DNA of 64,000 bases from Vitellaria paradoxa (GCA_019916065.1 CM034237.1:41212485-41276484), one strand, 5' to 3'. Positions 1 to 12,927 are shown, numbered from the stretch's first letter. Made by a program: numbers and translations. The notes: generated by a model not told the origin, from the letters alone.

Positions 1-48
1 GAAAGCTTTGATGATCAACCACCGGCACTGCTGCTTTGAAACGTATAC

Positions 49-213
49 AGAGTGTGTTTGGAGTTGTATAAAAGTATAAAAAATAAAATAAAATTATAAA
101 AATAAATATTTTGACGTAAAATAAGTGAAAAATTTAAATTTTGTTATCTCGTAATTTATATTTATAGAGATTTGTAAAATTTTATTTTATTTTATTTAAC
201 TCCGAACGGAGCC
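49..213. repeat. Small MITE-like inverted repeat
   Basis: The left end (GTGTTTGGAGTTGTATAAAA) resembles the reverse complement of the right end (TTTTATTTAACTCCGAACGG). The interior is almost pure A/T, and there is no coding capacity. No clear target duplication was found, so class assignment is an inference from the GTTTGGAG-type terminus common in plant MITEs. Confidence 0.45.
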
Positions 214-463
214 ATTAATATATATATATATATATATATGAATGAAAAGTTAACTTACAAAATATATTAATTAGGTGACATTATAATTAAAAATCGTTAA
301 ATTTTAAATACATTAATTTTTTTAATCTAATAACTATAAATATATTTGAATTATTAAACTTTAATCTAACCATTTCTCACCACAAGTCACTAACTAATAT
401 AAGTTGTTATGTTAACTCTCAAATCTAATATATATTGACACACATATAAATTTTAATTTCATA
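214..463. other. AT-rich spacer with TA microsatellite
   Basis: A (TA)n run sits near 218-238. The rest is A/T-rich DNA with no gene, RNA or recognisable element. Confidence 0.6.
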
Positions 464-1805
464 TCCCTATTTGTTCAGGCTGCTCTTGGTAAATAATAAA
501 ATTTTAATTTTTTACCTTTTTATTTTTGTTTTGATATTGATACATATTATTTTATGACAAAATTATATATTTCATAAAATCTTGTAAAAATTAAAAAAAA
601 AATTAGAGAAAATTAGTGATTTTGTATATAATAAGTTTTTTATGTGGTTTGCAAGTTTAATAGAGAAATTAGGAAAAATTGAAAGTTCATTTATTTATTT
701 GAAGTATTATTAAATGCATCTTGAATCTCCAAATAATACCAAAAACTTCAATTTTTTTTTAACTTTCTTCAATTAAATTAGTCACGTGTCACTTTTACAC
801 TAATTTTTAATTTTTGTTTTTAACAAACTAAACACCACTATTCCCAATAAGGCAGCGTTTGGGAACCTGGCTACTAGCTACCAACTACGGCTACCAATTT
901 TTTAGTTTTTTTTAAAATAACTAAATTTACCCTCTTATATTTTAAATTTTTTTAAATATTAAAATGTAAAAATGTCAAATTAACTAAAAAAAAAAAAAGA
1001 TAGCTATTAAAAAATTAGTTTTTCCTTCCCAAACACCAGGAAAAAAAAAAGTAACTTTTTAATAGAGTTTGGGAAGAAAAAACTAGCTAATAGCGAGTAA
1101 CTAAGAAAAAAACTAGCTTCCAGTAAAGTTAGAAGAGAAAAAACTAGGTAGTAGCTAATAGTTATGAAAAAACTAGCTAACAGCTAATAGTTACTAACTA
1201 CTAAAAAATTATCTATTTTCGTGTTTAGGAAAAGAAAAAATTAATTTTTTAGTAGTCAATTTTTTTTGTTGATTTGACATTTTTACCCTTTAATGTTTAA
1301 AAAAAATTTAAAATGTAAGAGAATAAATTTAATCATTTTACCAAAACAAAAACAAAAAAGGTAGTAGCTAATAACTGATTGCTAGTAGCTAGGTTCTCAA
1401 ACGTTGCCTCATTGGAAATAGTAAGGTTTAGGTTGTCAAAAAAATTAAAAATTAGTGTAAAAGTGACACGTGAATAATTTAATAGAAAAATTAAAAAAAG
1501 TACAGCTTTTTTATATTATTTGGAGGTTCAAAATGCATTTTATAGGACTTCCAATAAATAAATAAACATTCAATTTTTTTTAATTTTCTCTAACTTTTTC
1601 TATTAAACATTACAAACCACGTAAAAAAAAAAACTTGATATATACAAAATTAATTACTAAGTTTCTCTAATTTTTCTTAATTTTAACAAGTTTTTGTCAA
1701 ATATATAATTTTGTCAAAAAATAATACGTATTAATATCAAAAACAAACAAAGGTAAAAAAATTAAAATTTTGTGATTTACCAAAAGCAGCCGAAACAAAT
1801 AGGGA
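464..1805. mobile_element. Giant foldback (inverted-repeat) element, 1.34 kb
   Basis: The two halves are near reverse complements almost to the centre. The termini read TCCCTATTTGTT at the left and AACAAATAGGGA at the right. Further in, GGCAGCGTTTGGGAACC (about 852) pairs with the right-arm block near 1395-1411. Arms are about 600 bp with a loop of about 120 bp near 1076-1200. A TA dinucleotide lies immediately outside each end (462-463, 1806-1807), compatible with a TA target duplication of the Tc1/mariner-Stowaway type. No transposase frame is present. Around the loop are several imperfect copies of an AACTAGCTAATAG motif. The hairpin structure is directly visible; the superfamily is inferred. 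Confidence 0.7.
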
Positions 1806-1866
1806 TACTCAATCTTATTTGCGTAAAAGTAAAAACAGATGATGTAATAATTAGTTTAGTGATTAT

Positions 1867-2022
1867 GGGCCTATTTAGCGTACCAAATTTTATCAAAATT
1901 TATTAATTTTAACTAATTTTTATATTTTTTTCTAATTAAAATTTTTCACCTATCACTTTTATATTACATCTTTTCACTTTTATTATATTTTTATCTCTAC
2001 TTTTTGTCTACCAAACACCTCC
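1867..2022. repeat. AT-rich MITE-like repeat, family A copy 1
   Basis: The ends resemble an inverted repeat (GGGCCTATTTAGCGTACC versus the complement of TCTACCAAACACCTCC). The body is a run of AATTTTTATATTTTT-like blocks. Similar sequences recur at 47047-47209 and 55918-56045 and, less clearly, near 52687-52823. Non-coding. Confidence 0.45.
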
Positions 2023-2704
2023 TATAAAAATAGCTCCAATATAATCATTTTTCTTATTTTTATTTCACTAACAATAATAACAGCTTAGCTAGCAACTGAC
2101 ATTGCCAGCTGAAAGTGTCCTTTCATTGAACCTTGGGGGTTGAGCTTATAATCTTTGATTGGTTTGTTAGGTGAAAATTTTAGCTGTTCTAATTAACCTT
2201 ATTTGAGTAATTTAATTTTAGGATGTTTATGGTATCTCCTTGTAAAAACTTTAGTAGCCTATCCGTGCTTGTATTGCTTTTACACGTGCAACACAAATTA
2301 AAAGGAGTCAGATTCCTCGTTAGAATATAAGGAAGCCAAGAGCTTAGCAAATGGAATGTTGCCACGTCTCGTGTGCTCTTTTACAGAGGTAATTGATCGG
2401 TATTATTCAACGAAGGGGACAAAAATTTCTACACATGAAGGTGGTGTTTAGAGTTTTAGGAAGACCCAAAAAAAAATTAAAAGTTAAAATTAATATAATA
2501 TAAAAATAATAGGTGATAAAATTTATTTAAAAGAATTTGAAAATTTTGAAATTCTTTTAAAATTTTTTATTTTTTTGGGTGTACATATTAAAGTTGTATA
2601 AATTTATAAAAATTGAGGGTAAATCCAAACTCGGTGGTTCATGGTTGACATGGCTGCTCTTCTGAAAAAGCAAAAATCAAATCCAATCCCCTGTGGCTAG
2701 AAAG
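2023..2704. other. Non-coding spacer
   Basis: No gene is supported. It holds mixed A/T-rich sequence with short imperfect inverted stretches (about 2510-2570) but no convincing element boundaries. Confidence 0.5.
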
Positions 2705-2707
2705 TAA

Positions 2708-3076
2708 GGCTTTGTTTGTTTGGACGGGTTGGACGATGGAGTATAAATAATATCATAGAATAATATATAGGATTGGATATAACATGAAATTAATTTTTTA
2801 TATAAGATTAATTTTTTAGTGTTTGATTGATGGGATATAAAGTAAGATAAAAAATATGATTTAACATGAGATGTGATAAGAAATAATTTTAGACCTTTAA
2901 ATTTTGACGAAAAATAAATCTAAAGATAGGATATAAGTAATACCATATCAATGGCGGATAAATTTCCGAGAATGTTTCATCCCCTTTTTTCGTTTTGTAA
3001 ATCAAATACTAATTTTTGTGGACCCCACAGATAACCCAACTCATCCGACCTTCACATCCGCCAAACAAACGCGTCC
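2708..3076. mobile_element. Tourist-like (PIF/Harbinger-type) MITE
   Basis: The left terminus GGCTTTGTTTGTTTGG and the reverse complement of the right terminus (GGACGCGTTTGTTTGG) are imperfect terminal inverted repeats. Both ends are flanked by TAA (2705-2707 and 3077-3079), the TWA-type target duplication of PIF/Harbinger elements. Inner positions also pair (GGTTGGACGATG versus the complement of CATCCGACC). At 369 bp it has no coding capacity and would rely on a transposase elsewhere. Confidence 0.65.
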
Positions 3077-3091
3077 TAAGGGTTGGAGAAT

Positions 3092-3209
3092 CTTTCTCTC
3101 TCTCTCTCTCACGCACACACACCCACAGGTTGGAGAATCTCTCTCTCTCACACACACCCACACACACTGACTCTGTCTCTGTCCTTATCTCTCTGTCTTT
3201 CTCTCTGTA
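3092..3209 (+). repeat. CT/CA low-complexity tract
   Basis: Alternating (CT)n and (CA)n stretches occur in two related blocks, each beginning with GGTTGGAGAATCT. The short open frames here are products of the repeat composition, not genes. Confidence 0.8.
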
Positions 3210-5539
3210 GCGAAGTTAAAATTTTTTTGGCCATGCATTATAAACCGGATATTAAATTAAATTAAGAATTTTTTTCATCTTAGGATAAGATTGAGTGTTA
3301 CGTTAAATTATAATTGAATATTAAACTGAATTACATATAGCTCAAATAAAGTATTATATATTATTAATATTAAAAAAGATTTGAATTAAAATCTTACCCT
3401 GCCCACAAAACCACACTCTATGCATGGATCCGCCAGTGCCCCCTGCCAAAGTTGGCGAAGGTTAGCAAAAGAAGGTTTAATATCACTTATTTAAAAAATT
3501 ACAAAAAAATTATTAATTTTGTTTTCGTTTATTTACAAATTTTATTTTTATTTTATTATTATTAAATTTTTATTCTCAGTTTTTGTTTTTAACTATGGCG
3601 TTCATTTATTTTAAAAATATAATTTTACCTCACCGATTACAAATCCTAGAACTGGCCAGTAATTCACTTTGTTTAAATATAAATATAAATATTTTTTATG
3701 GTACATGTTGTTGCATCAATTAATTAGTGCAAATATTTAATTAAAATATATTTTTGTTATTTATTATTTTCAAGTGATTAATTTAATGGCGTTATAAATT
3801 ATTTTAATTACTTATTTTGTTAAATTTTATAACGTTACTTGATAGATTATTATCCATGGGAAGGCCAAACCTTCCTTGTCAAAACAATTACTGAATTAAT
3901 TGGGAAAATCTATATAACAAAATAGGACGGTATTTGAAAATGTTCATCTCACAAACTATAATCTAATGATTAAAAATTATTTTTTTTCTTTCATTCACCA
4001 ATTGAGATCATTTTTATACTTTTACCTTCCTGCTCAATTCTTATTTTAGTATATCTCCTTGTCATCTATCTCACAAGACAGATTAGATATTTTAAATTTT
4101 ACCATATTTTAGTGGATCCCACTGTTAATTTAAATTCCGCTCAATCATGATTCCTAAAAAATTGAACCTTTTAAATTAAAATATCATAATTTATCTTTTA
4201 TTTAATAATACTTATCAAAAATTAATTAGAGAGATAGATCAAAACATATGTATTATCTGCTAGGATCTAAATTTAAAAAAAATTAAAACCTACATATTAT
4301 AATAATTTATTTGATTTGAACTTTTTGTTCAAAGTTTCAACTTATACAAAAAAAACTTAATATTAATTTTATTTATAGTGTGGTAGCCAAGAGTTATTAC
4401 TACTTATTACTATTTTATCAATGTATACTCCTCCTAAGTTGTCAATCCTATAAATCATCTTTTTTTTTTTGGTTAATTAATGCTATAAATCATCTTAAAC
4501 AATAAGCCCACCGCCATTTGATCATGTGATTGATTTAGTTTACTGGCTTTAGTGCCTCTAATTTTCCCAAGCAATTAACAATAAACCCAAGATTGGGGTT
4601 AATATATGTATATATGTATATATATGTTGATATAGATATATGTATAAGTGGCACTAGTACCCTAAAAAGCTTAGGTTTGAAGAACTGAACTGTCTGGTGA
4701 GAAATAATCTTCCATAAGTTTGATGAATTTCATTCAAACACGTTCACGGCACAGCATGATGTGATGCTGCTGAATGATTGCTTCGGCCTTTCTCATTCGA
4801 TTCCATTTTGGCCAAACTCAAACTTATATTAAGTCCCATAGCTAGGATAGGCATGGGCCGAATAGGGGATGAATATACTTATTTTCGAATTTAATCTTCA
4901 AACTCAAATCAATTCACATACTCTATCCAATTCCACTAGATATTTATTTTTACCAATCATCCTTGCCCCAGATAAGAAACGGGAATCCTCATAGGAAATC
5001 GGGCATTTAAAATGAGAAAAAAATAAAAAAATTTCAAATTTCAGATTACAGATTCAAGTATAAAATCCAAATTTTAAAAATTCCAAATTTCACAAGCCCA
5101 ATTGCTTAAATATCCAAATTTCAGATTCAAGTATAAGAATATGAGTATCAATTCAAGTTCCAGTTTCCAAGTTCAAACCTAAGGCCATTAGGGAATTCGG
5201 AGATTTTTTAGAGATCAAATATAATATAGGTCAAAGACAGACTCATACTCGTACTTTACCCAATTTTTTAAATTTTTTAAAAATATCTCTATACCCTACT
5301 TGATCCTTCCAAAAAATTCCAAATTCCGTACACGTTCAAAGTAAGAATCGTGTAAGATACGGACAAATCGACTGAGATGATCATCTCTGCCCATAGTCTT
5401 TCCTCGCATTTTTAACCTCTCTTTTGTGTTAATGTAAGAAGTGAGCCCCAAGTTATTTTTTATTCGAAATTTGAGATTTGAATAAATTGGGGTGGCTCAA
5501 TTGGTGTGTGGGGACTGATCCAATTAAGGAGCGACATGA
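3210..5539. other. Non-coding AT-rich stretch
   Basis: No coding region or RNA gene is supported. It includes a TATATG-type microsatellite at about 4602-4648. A block at about 4855-5395 has repeated phrases (AAATTTCAGATT, GATTCAAGTATA) and weakly inverted ends (GGCATGGGC... and ...CTGCCCATAG), possibly an old hAT-type MITE. Confidence 0.45.
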
Positions 5540-7845
5540 ACTAAGATGTAATTAGGTATATTGATTAATCTGCTCCTTGCTTGTTTGGTAACCAAATCAG
5601 GTAAATTCAATTTGATCTTGACCTATTGATGTTATGTATTTTTTAAATAAATTATATAAAATAATGTATGTAAATTTAAATTAAAATAATATAACTGTCG
5701 AATAAGTCTTAAAAGAGTTCATGTAATTCTAATTAATTACATTTAATTGTTTAATAAATAATTTTAATTTACAAAAATTCTCAAATTATATTTACAAATA
5801 CAAAAATACATACAAATAAAATTAGATAAATAAATTTTATTAATAAAGAAACAATCGAACAATTCTTAAAAAAGTTCATGTTTTTCCAATTAATTACATT
5901 TACAAAAATTCTCAAATGATATTTACAAATATAAAAATAGTTAAAAATAAATAAATAAATAAATTTTATTAATAAAGAAACAATTAAATTTGAATTACGT
6001 TGAAAAATGAAATTTAATAATTATAATTTTACAATGGGACAATGATAAAGTAAATAATTAAATTAATTACTTCAGATCTTATATATCACAATTAGATTGG
6101 CACTTACAAGATTGACTAACATTTGCAAGTATTATACAACATATAATATGCATAAATCATTTATCACTATTATTTCTTTCTACATAACTCAAGTATATTG
6201 ATTGAAAATCATATTGAAGATGTTGTTTGGTTGACTACTTGTTATTGTCATTCATCATTAAGAAATTAATTTCGTAAAAGCATGAGTGATCCTGTTATTT
6301 TTGTATCAGTCGATTTCGTATTTCACTAATAACACTTCCGCTAACACAAAAATTTATTCATATGCTATCATGAATATTGAAAATGCTAGCATATCATTGC
6401 TTATAGAAGTAAGCACTGAAAATCGATGTAATTGTGCCTTCCACTAATTAAAAAAAATCAAATCCTTCATAATTTTTTGCCATAGGTAGAGCTAAATAGT
6501 GTTGTAACTCTAATGAAGTTGAGTTATTACTAAAAGTTGTTGCTCCTTGAGATTTGAGTCTTTTCAAATGGGATCAGTGTTGAAATAAGATGTACAGGTA
6601 TACAAAATTTTGCTATAATCATGAATTATTTTTTAAAAGATTCTTTAACATTGGATACTTGTGTTTGGGCCTTCTTACTATCATCTAACATATCTAATAA
6701 TACAACAAAATAATCTTTTTTATATTTAGGTTCTAAATAGTTGCAATACCAAAGGCTAGAAAAATATTCTAAAAAAATATGAATATATATTTTTTTAATT
6801 GCTAAAACCATAGAATGATAATGTTTCAAACCCGAATCAATTGAAGTTAATTAATGAGAAACATTAGAAGAGATAAGATAATAAATACCAAAAAATATTG
6901 TGGTTGCAATATTAAAAACATTTAGCAAATCTTTATACAAAGAAGCATTTTTTCAATTTTTAGTCATTATAATAGCTAAATGGAAATTTAAATTTTGTAA
7001 AATAAATAAATTATTTACTTTGATATTTTACATAAACTTTCAGCATTTTATCAATTGAATTCCATCTAGAGATATAAACCAGGCCGAATCGACCTAATTT
7101 TTGACCCTTCCTGACCCTAGTAGCCTTGCATCCCTCAGTCCAAGCTAGGGCCGCTCTTACACCACCCCGCCCCCCGACCCAAAGACCTAGCATGGTTTCT
7201 TGGCATGCTGCCCCGCCCCATCCTTCCTCTCCATCTCTACTCTTTTTTTGTTCCTAACTTTTTATTTTGCAGCTTTTCCTATTTTATTTTTCCCATGTGG
7301 GCCCCACCCACACTGACGCTTCAACTTGCTAGCTTCTCTTTCAAAGTTTTTTCCCCCTTTTCTTATGGGCTTCACTGCACCCTCCCCTCTCCTCTTTTCC
7401 CATACAAGTAATTAATTAATTATTTATAAATTTTATTAATAATAACTAAAATTATTTATTTATTAATAATTAATTAATTTAAATTTAATTATTTATGCAT
7501 TAATAAAATTTATTCATTAAACGAATCTAATTTTATTTGTAAATTGTAAGTGTTTTTTATTTTTAAATGTCATTTTTGTAAGTAAAAATTATTTATTACA
7601 ATTTACAAAATTAAATGTAACTGAAATTACCTTAAGTTCTTTTAAGATTAATTGGATAATTATATTATTTTAATGTTTCCAATTTATTTAAAGTATTTTG
7701 AAAATATAAAAAATACATAGGGTTAATAGGTTAAAATCAAGGTCGGATTTGTTCAACCCGACCTAACTTGATTTTCTCATGGCCAATTAGGATCAGAGTC
7801 AATCTAAGTTAGGTTGACCTATTTTATATGCCTAATTGCATCTTA
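5540..7845. mobile_element. Decayed hAT-type element with long inverted arms
   Basis: An arm at about 5600-5860 (containing ATTACATTTAATTGTTTAATAAATAATTTTAATTTACAAA-like blocks) is an imperfect reverse complement of 7490-7790. Both arms contain GACCTATTG / complementary phrases followed by ATGTATTTTTT. The outermost sequences (AGATGTAATTAGGTATAT and its counterpart near 7845) also resemble each other. Between the arms are minus-strand remains of a hAT transposase. No exact target duplication was found, so the ends are approximate. A GC-rich block at 7080-7400 interrupts the transposase side. Confidence 0.4.
6470..7095 (-). pseudogene. hAT transposase fragment (degenerate)
   Basis: On the minus strand the segment near 7020-7090 reads YISRWNSIDKMLKVYVKYQ. 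This matches the conserved TRWNSTYLMLK motif of plant Ac-like hAT transposases. Further down, about 6900-6960 reads FNIATTIFFGIYYLISSNV, and 6630-6830 contains LEPKYKKDYF followed by LLDMLDD. Both correspond in order to blocks in the better-preserved copy at 29217-29678. Stops and frame changes separate the pieces. The N-terminal BED finger and the C-terminal dimerisation domain are not recognisable, so this is a non-functional relic. Confidence 0.6.
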
Positions 7846-8544
7846 TAGTAATATTAAAGATAATTTTATATGTGTTAAACCAAATTTGAGTACATGTATT
7901 TTTAAAAAATTAAACTTTTTAAGATGAGCACAACTATAATCATGACATAATCCATTGCTTAAGATAGTGGGGAAAAATACTAATCAAGCAACTAACACAA
8001 ATATATCATCCGCTATCCAAAGTAATATAGAAAACATTTTTTTAGTTAAACGACATGATATAAGTATATTCATAAAATTTTTACCCACATTATAACTAGT
8101 ATAGGGAAACTTAACTAATTTGAAATAAAATAAATATTTGTTTCATCTCCAATTATCATAAAATAATGAGCAATTATGAATTGACATTCAATATCGTGGC
8201 ATGATTTTTATATGTTTGATATAAAGCTAATCTTTTCTTCAAAATTTTGAAATTCTAATTTAAATTGCTCTTTATAGGTTTTGAATTTTTTATAACATGT
8301 TTTTCGAGATATTTCTTAAAAAAAATATTGTTGTGTAAAATAAAATTTTTAAAATTTCTACTTCTGCTTAAAGCAAAAGGTTACCCATCTGAAATTATGT
8401 ATTCAACAAAATTATTTTTCACATTTACAAGATCATAAGAAAAAAGCACTTAAATTACCCCTTCAAGATCATTAGCCTCTAATTGGGTTTGTGCAGTTTT
8501 TTAAAAAATTTGCCAATAAAAGTGTTGACTCAATTATCCTGTTA
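7846..8544. other. Non-coding AT-rich spacer
   Basis: No gene, RNA or clear repeat boundary is visible. Confidence 0.5.
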
Positions 8545-8558
8545 GTATTCATATATAT

Positions 8559-8592
<34 letters not shown>
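8545..8592. repeat. (AT)n microsatellite
   Basis: TATATAGATATATATAT-type repeat of nearly 50 bp. Confidence 0.85.
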
Positions 8593-8598
<6 letters not shown>

Positions 8599-8628
8599 AT
8601 ATAAGATATATATGTATAATCAGTAGAT

Positions 8629-8830
8629 CGCTGGGAAGGGGACTAGGGAAACGAAGGTGGGTGGGGTGGGAAAGAAAAATAAAAGCGGTTAGAAGACCTT
8701 TGGAAATAGAGGGGGGAGCCGAAGCAACAAGTTAGGGCGGATAGGGGTAGGGGCACCCCCAGGTCAGACTTTAGGATGTGAGTTGGGGCTGTAGGTGGGG
8801 GGTAGGTGTGCATTGACCCGGCACTATTTA
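8629..8830 (+). other. G-rich island
   Basis: About 200 bp on the plus strand is unusually rich in runs of three to six G (for example GGTGGGTGGGGTGGG and GGGGTAGGGGCACCCCC), in otherwise very AT-rich surroundings. The short minus-strand open frame across it looks like a composition artefact. G-quadruplex formation is possible but not demonstrated. Confidence 0.6.
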
Positions 8831-9386
8831 CATGCGTAGATATACTATACACACGTACCTATTGGGCCATTTAGAATTACAAAAGTTGATATAAAATGTG
8901 ATTTGACCTTATTTTTGACATTTAGAGTGTAGCCAACAAACAAATTCATTCGAACGGATTCTAGCACGAGAAATCAATTTGAACGGTCTATTCAAATGGT
9001 TCTTACAGTGAATTTTTAGCGTTTTGTGCAGAACCTTTTGGAGATTAATTTATTGAAATTATTGGGATTTGTAGAGATATAAATATTTATAGAAATTTAT
9101 ATAGTTCAAGAAAAAAAAATGTTTTGCAGAAATTTTTAAAGAATTGTAGAAATTTATAGATATTTTTGGAGATTTATAGTACTCCAAATGGCCCTTATAT
9201 TATAAAAAGACAATATATGCTTTTTTGTTAGAATTTATGTTAGAGAATGGAAAATTTTTTATCACATTTTTTTTTAAAAATTGTGTTAAAATGATGTGTT
9301 AATAATATTTATATAATAAAAGTACATATTTAAGGATTTCAATCATTATGACTTTTTTTTTTAAAGTAAGATTTCTACTTGTATAG
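8831..9386. other. Non-coding spacer with dispersed-repeat fragments
   Basis: It contains phrases (CGAACGGATT, CAATTTGAACGG, TTTATAGAAATTTATA) that recur near 30990-31140 and 42290-42390. This suggests fragments of an old dispersed repeat. No coding sequence. Confidence 0.4.
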
Positions 9387-9883
9387 TGTAATATTCAATA
9401 TTTATTTTTGGCCATTTATGTGTTATTTTGAGCTAATAAAATAATTATTATAAGATTTAGTTAATTTATTTTATTTTTTGTGGGCCAGTTGCAGCCCAAA
9501 TTGATGTTTGCTTCGATAATTGGGCCAATGGTTTAGCCTTTTCTTTTCTTCCTTTCCCTCATTTTTCTTTTTTTTTTCTTTTCATTTTCTTTTTTCTTTC
9601 ACTGGGTTGCCAGAGAGAACATGGAGGAGAAAGAGAAGAGAGAGGAGAGAGAGATAGAGAGAAGAGAGAGAAAGTTGAGTTCGGGGAAGAAAATCAGTAG
9701 ATTGGGGTAGTGTTTGACGTGTGATCATCGTAGTAGCAACCATTTTCGATGATTTGGCTTAAGATGAGAGAAATCGACTTTTGAAGGTTAGGAGTTCAAT
9801 CGGTTTTTTCTATTTTTCTTATTTTCTTTTCAGATTCGAGATAGGTGGGACTTACATTTGTGCTCTTGACATTGTTAGGATGA

Positions 9884-9937
<54 letters not shown>

Positions 9938-11509
9938 CTTGATTTGATAAAATATCATGAGATTTGTGCATATATATATGCATATATGAATGTGGGTGTA
10001 TATATGCATATAAATGTGAAGATCTTGCATATATTTGAGTTATTCTTCAATTAAGTGTTGAAGAAACATGTGATTTAAGAGTTTAAGCATTTTGTATATG
10101 AGTTATTGTTAGGATTAAGGCTTGAATAGGTGATTTGGGAAATGATTTGGAGTTGCATTTCGTCATAAACGAACCTAGGAACTGAGCACTGGACTTTGGT
10201 GTTTGGACCAGTCGACCAGGATGTTTGGACTGGGATGTCTAGATTAGCTAGAAGGGTGTCCGAACCATAGTTTGGGGTGTCCAAACACTAGTATAGCAGA
10301 TTTTCAGAAAAATGTCAAAACTGGTTTTTAAATATATGTTTTGTGCCCAAATTGAATAATTATTGATTTTTAAAGATGAAATGAATCCCAAATTATCATC
10401 CAATATAATGAGAATGTATTTTTGTATTGAGATGATATTCATTTGTATGATTGAGCATATTGTGTGCATGGAGCTAGGTGGCATCATCCAGCTTATATTG
10501 TGACTATTGATTGGCTGAGAGTGCCAAATTTATATTATGACATGTTGAAGCATGGGTTATATATATGAACAGGATCCAAGATTTGATAAAAATGATAAAA
10601 TGAGATTTTGAAAATACCGGATAATCCTTAGTCGATATATATGACTAGAGTTTAGTCATTTAGAGTTAGAACGTTAATTATGAGATATGATTATCAGATA
10701 TTTTTTGGACTGTAGCTAGACTCTACTTGAGCTAAACAGATACCTGACTAAGCATGTAACACGGTTCCCTAGTAGAAAGGTCAGGGGGTGTAACACAATT
10801 CCCCTGAGTCTTACACTAGTAGGAGTGTAACACAATTCTCCACTTGGTATATATATATGGAGATATACGTTTGCTTTGAGTGTAAACGGTGCAGTTGGTG
10901 ACCCCGCATGCTGTGCTAAGTCTCACCCGTCCCAGGATAAAGTTGGGGGTAAATAGAGACTAGAGAATTGTATTAACCATTGCATTGCATCACATGTGCA
11001 TTGCCATATCATGTTTTGGTTGATATTGTTGTAAGTTATGTTATATGCTTGATTACTATTCACTTATGCACACTTACGTGGTCCTACCTATTGGGCAAGT
11101 TTGCCCATCCTATCTATATTTCAGGTGATTCGGTGAGACCAAGAAATAACGACTTGGAACTAAGTTGAGACCAATAGATCGACCTATTATGATATTTTAT
11201 TTATATTTGGATTATTGTATCTTTATTTGTGCGACTCGGGGCATGGATTCCAAACCTATTTCTATTATGAGCTTGTTTATTGATGATATTTATTTGACTA
11301 TATAAGTCTTGTATTGTGTCACTAGGGGCATAGGATTTATTATGGTCGATGTCATTTTTATTTATTTACTATAAGAATGGGGAACGTGTTTAGTTACTCT
11401 GATGATTATTATTATTTTATGACTTGACCTCAGGAGAGAATTTCATTTAATAATTAGTTCTCATATTCTCATGTCATTCGTCCCGAACAATTAAATTAGG
11501 GGTGTGACA
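9387..11509 (+). mobile_element. Candidate solo LTR of a Ty3/gypsy-type element
   Basis: The right boundary ends in GGGGTGTGACA, a terminus typical of plant gypsy LTRs, and the proposed left boundary begins TGTAATATTC. The 5 bp outside are TATAG (left) and CATAG (right), a one-mismatch target duplication. Inside are a GA-rich tract (9630-9670), GCCCAA/TTGGGC motifs near 9490-9530, and repeated TGTAACAC motifs at 10757-10830. No gag or pol sequence lies on either side, so it would be a solo LTR formed by recombination. The left end is the weak point. Confidence 0.42.
9889..9937 (+). repeat. Compound (AT)n(GT)n microsatellite
   Basis: About 13 AT units are followed by about 11 GT units. Confidence 0.85.
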
Positions 11510-12927
11510 CATAGCACTAACTCTCTTACTAAAACCACTAGCACATGATGCGGGCATTAATCAAATTTAGCAATCTTTCGATTGTGTCCTTGTTACCAAT
11601 GTTCTAGTCAATCTAAGAAACCCCCAACTGCGTTGTAGCCCCAGAGCTTGGCAGAATAAACCAAAGCACAAAAATTTGCTAAAAATATATTTTTATTTTT
11701 ATTTATTTATTTTTTGTGTATTGATATTACAAATAAAAAATTTTAGAAGTAGTGTCTTCATTATCCTTCATATATATATTTTATATTCAACTTATCTTCA
11801 GAGAAGCTTCTTTAGGCTTTTCTATTGAACGGTGGTGTCTATCTTATTATTACTAGCAATCACAAAAATCTTGATCTTCAAGCACGTTTTTCATTCATAA
11901 AATATACCTAACAAGTAAGTTGGATTTTAAAAAATATCAAGATATATATATATATATATATATATAGAATTCTATGACATTTTTTGAAATCAAAATTGGT
12001 CACTGCTTATCGAATGTAATTAGGAAATGGAAAGCTACTTGGGTAATCAAGTTCCTTTGATGGTTATGATCACTTTTTATAACGCAGAATATATACTTTC
12101 ACTACTTAGAACATTGTTAATAGTTTCTCAGTCCCAATTCTTATTTTGCAGTGCTACAAAACTTATTTCTATTAGATAGGGCAAATTTTTAGTTTTTAAA
12201 GTAATGCAATTATTATTAAGGTCACTTTTTTTTCGCAATTAAAAATGTAATAATTATTTTTTTAAATTCAAATTTCAAAGTTCAATATAATTCCTCTTGC
12301 TTGCTAATGTAGCGGTAGGAGCCACTTAAAAAAATTAATTTTTTATATATATAAGGACTAATTTTCCCATTACCTAAATATTAGAAACTAAATATTTTAT
12401 TGGGAATGATTTTTTCGATATTGGGTACTAAATATATTATTAGGAATGAAATAGAGAAAGGATATAGAGATTGGGATACTACTAGATAGTATTTTTTTAT
12501 AAATAATCTTTATATTTAAGGATAGAGATTAGGATGGAGAACTACTGACGATACTCTTATGAATGGCAGTTTAACAGAAGTTTGCAAGATTTACTTAAGG
12601 AGCAATTATTTAGTACTTCTGAAAGAACTACGTTGAAATTCCGACACCCATTTTAGGTGAGATTCATTACACTTAAATCTCAAAAAATTAGGATTATTGT
12701 TCTAAAAGTTCGAAATAATTTTTCATGCTTATATGTGAACTATGATTTCCAAGTGCTGCAGATCAATTGGTCACCTTTAAAAGAAATAAAAACAAACAAA
12801 TAAACAAACATTTTGGTCCTTGTTGAATAGAAAATCAAATGAATTTCAACGTGTTGCATGGTATTTGCAATATGCGACGGACAGCAACATACTTTTTGCT
12901 AGGATAGAGATGAAAACGGAAATTTTA
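11510..12927. other. Non-coding spacer
   Basis: No gene is supported. It contains a (TA)n run at about 11941-11966 and AT-rich unique-looking DNA. Confidence 0.5.

Noticed and set aside
3016..3265. Plus-strand Ser/Leu/His-rich frames
   Set aside because: Composition comes from CT/CA microsatellites; no motif, no consistent start.
8643..8852. Minus-strand Pro-rich 69-residue protein
   Set aside because: Produced by the G-rich island on the opposite strand; no conserved motif.
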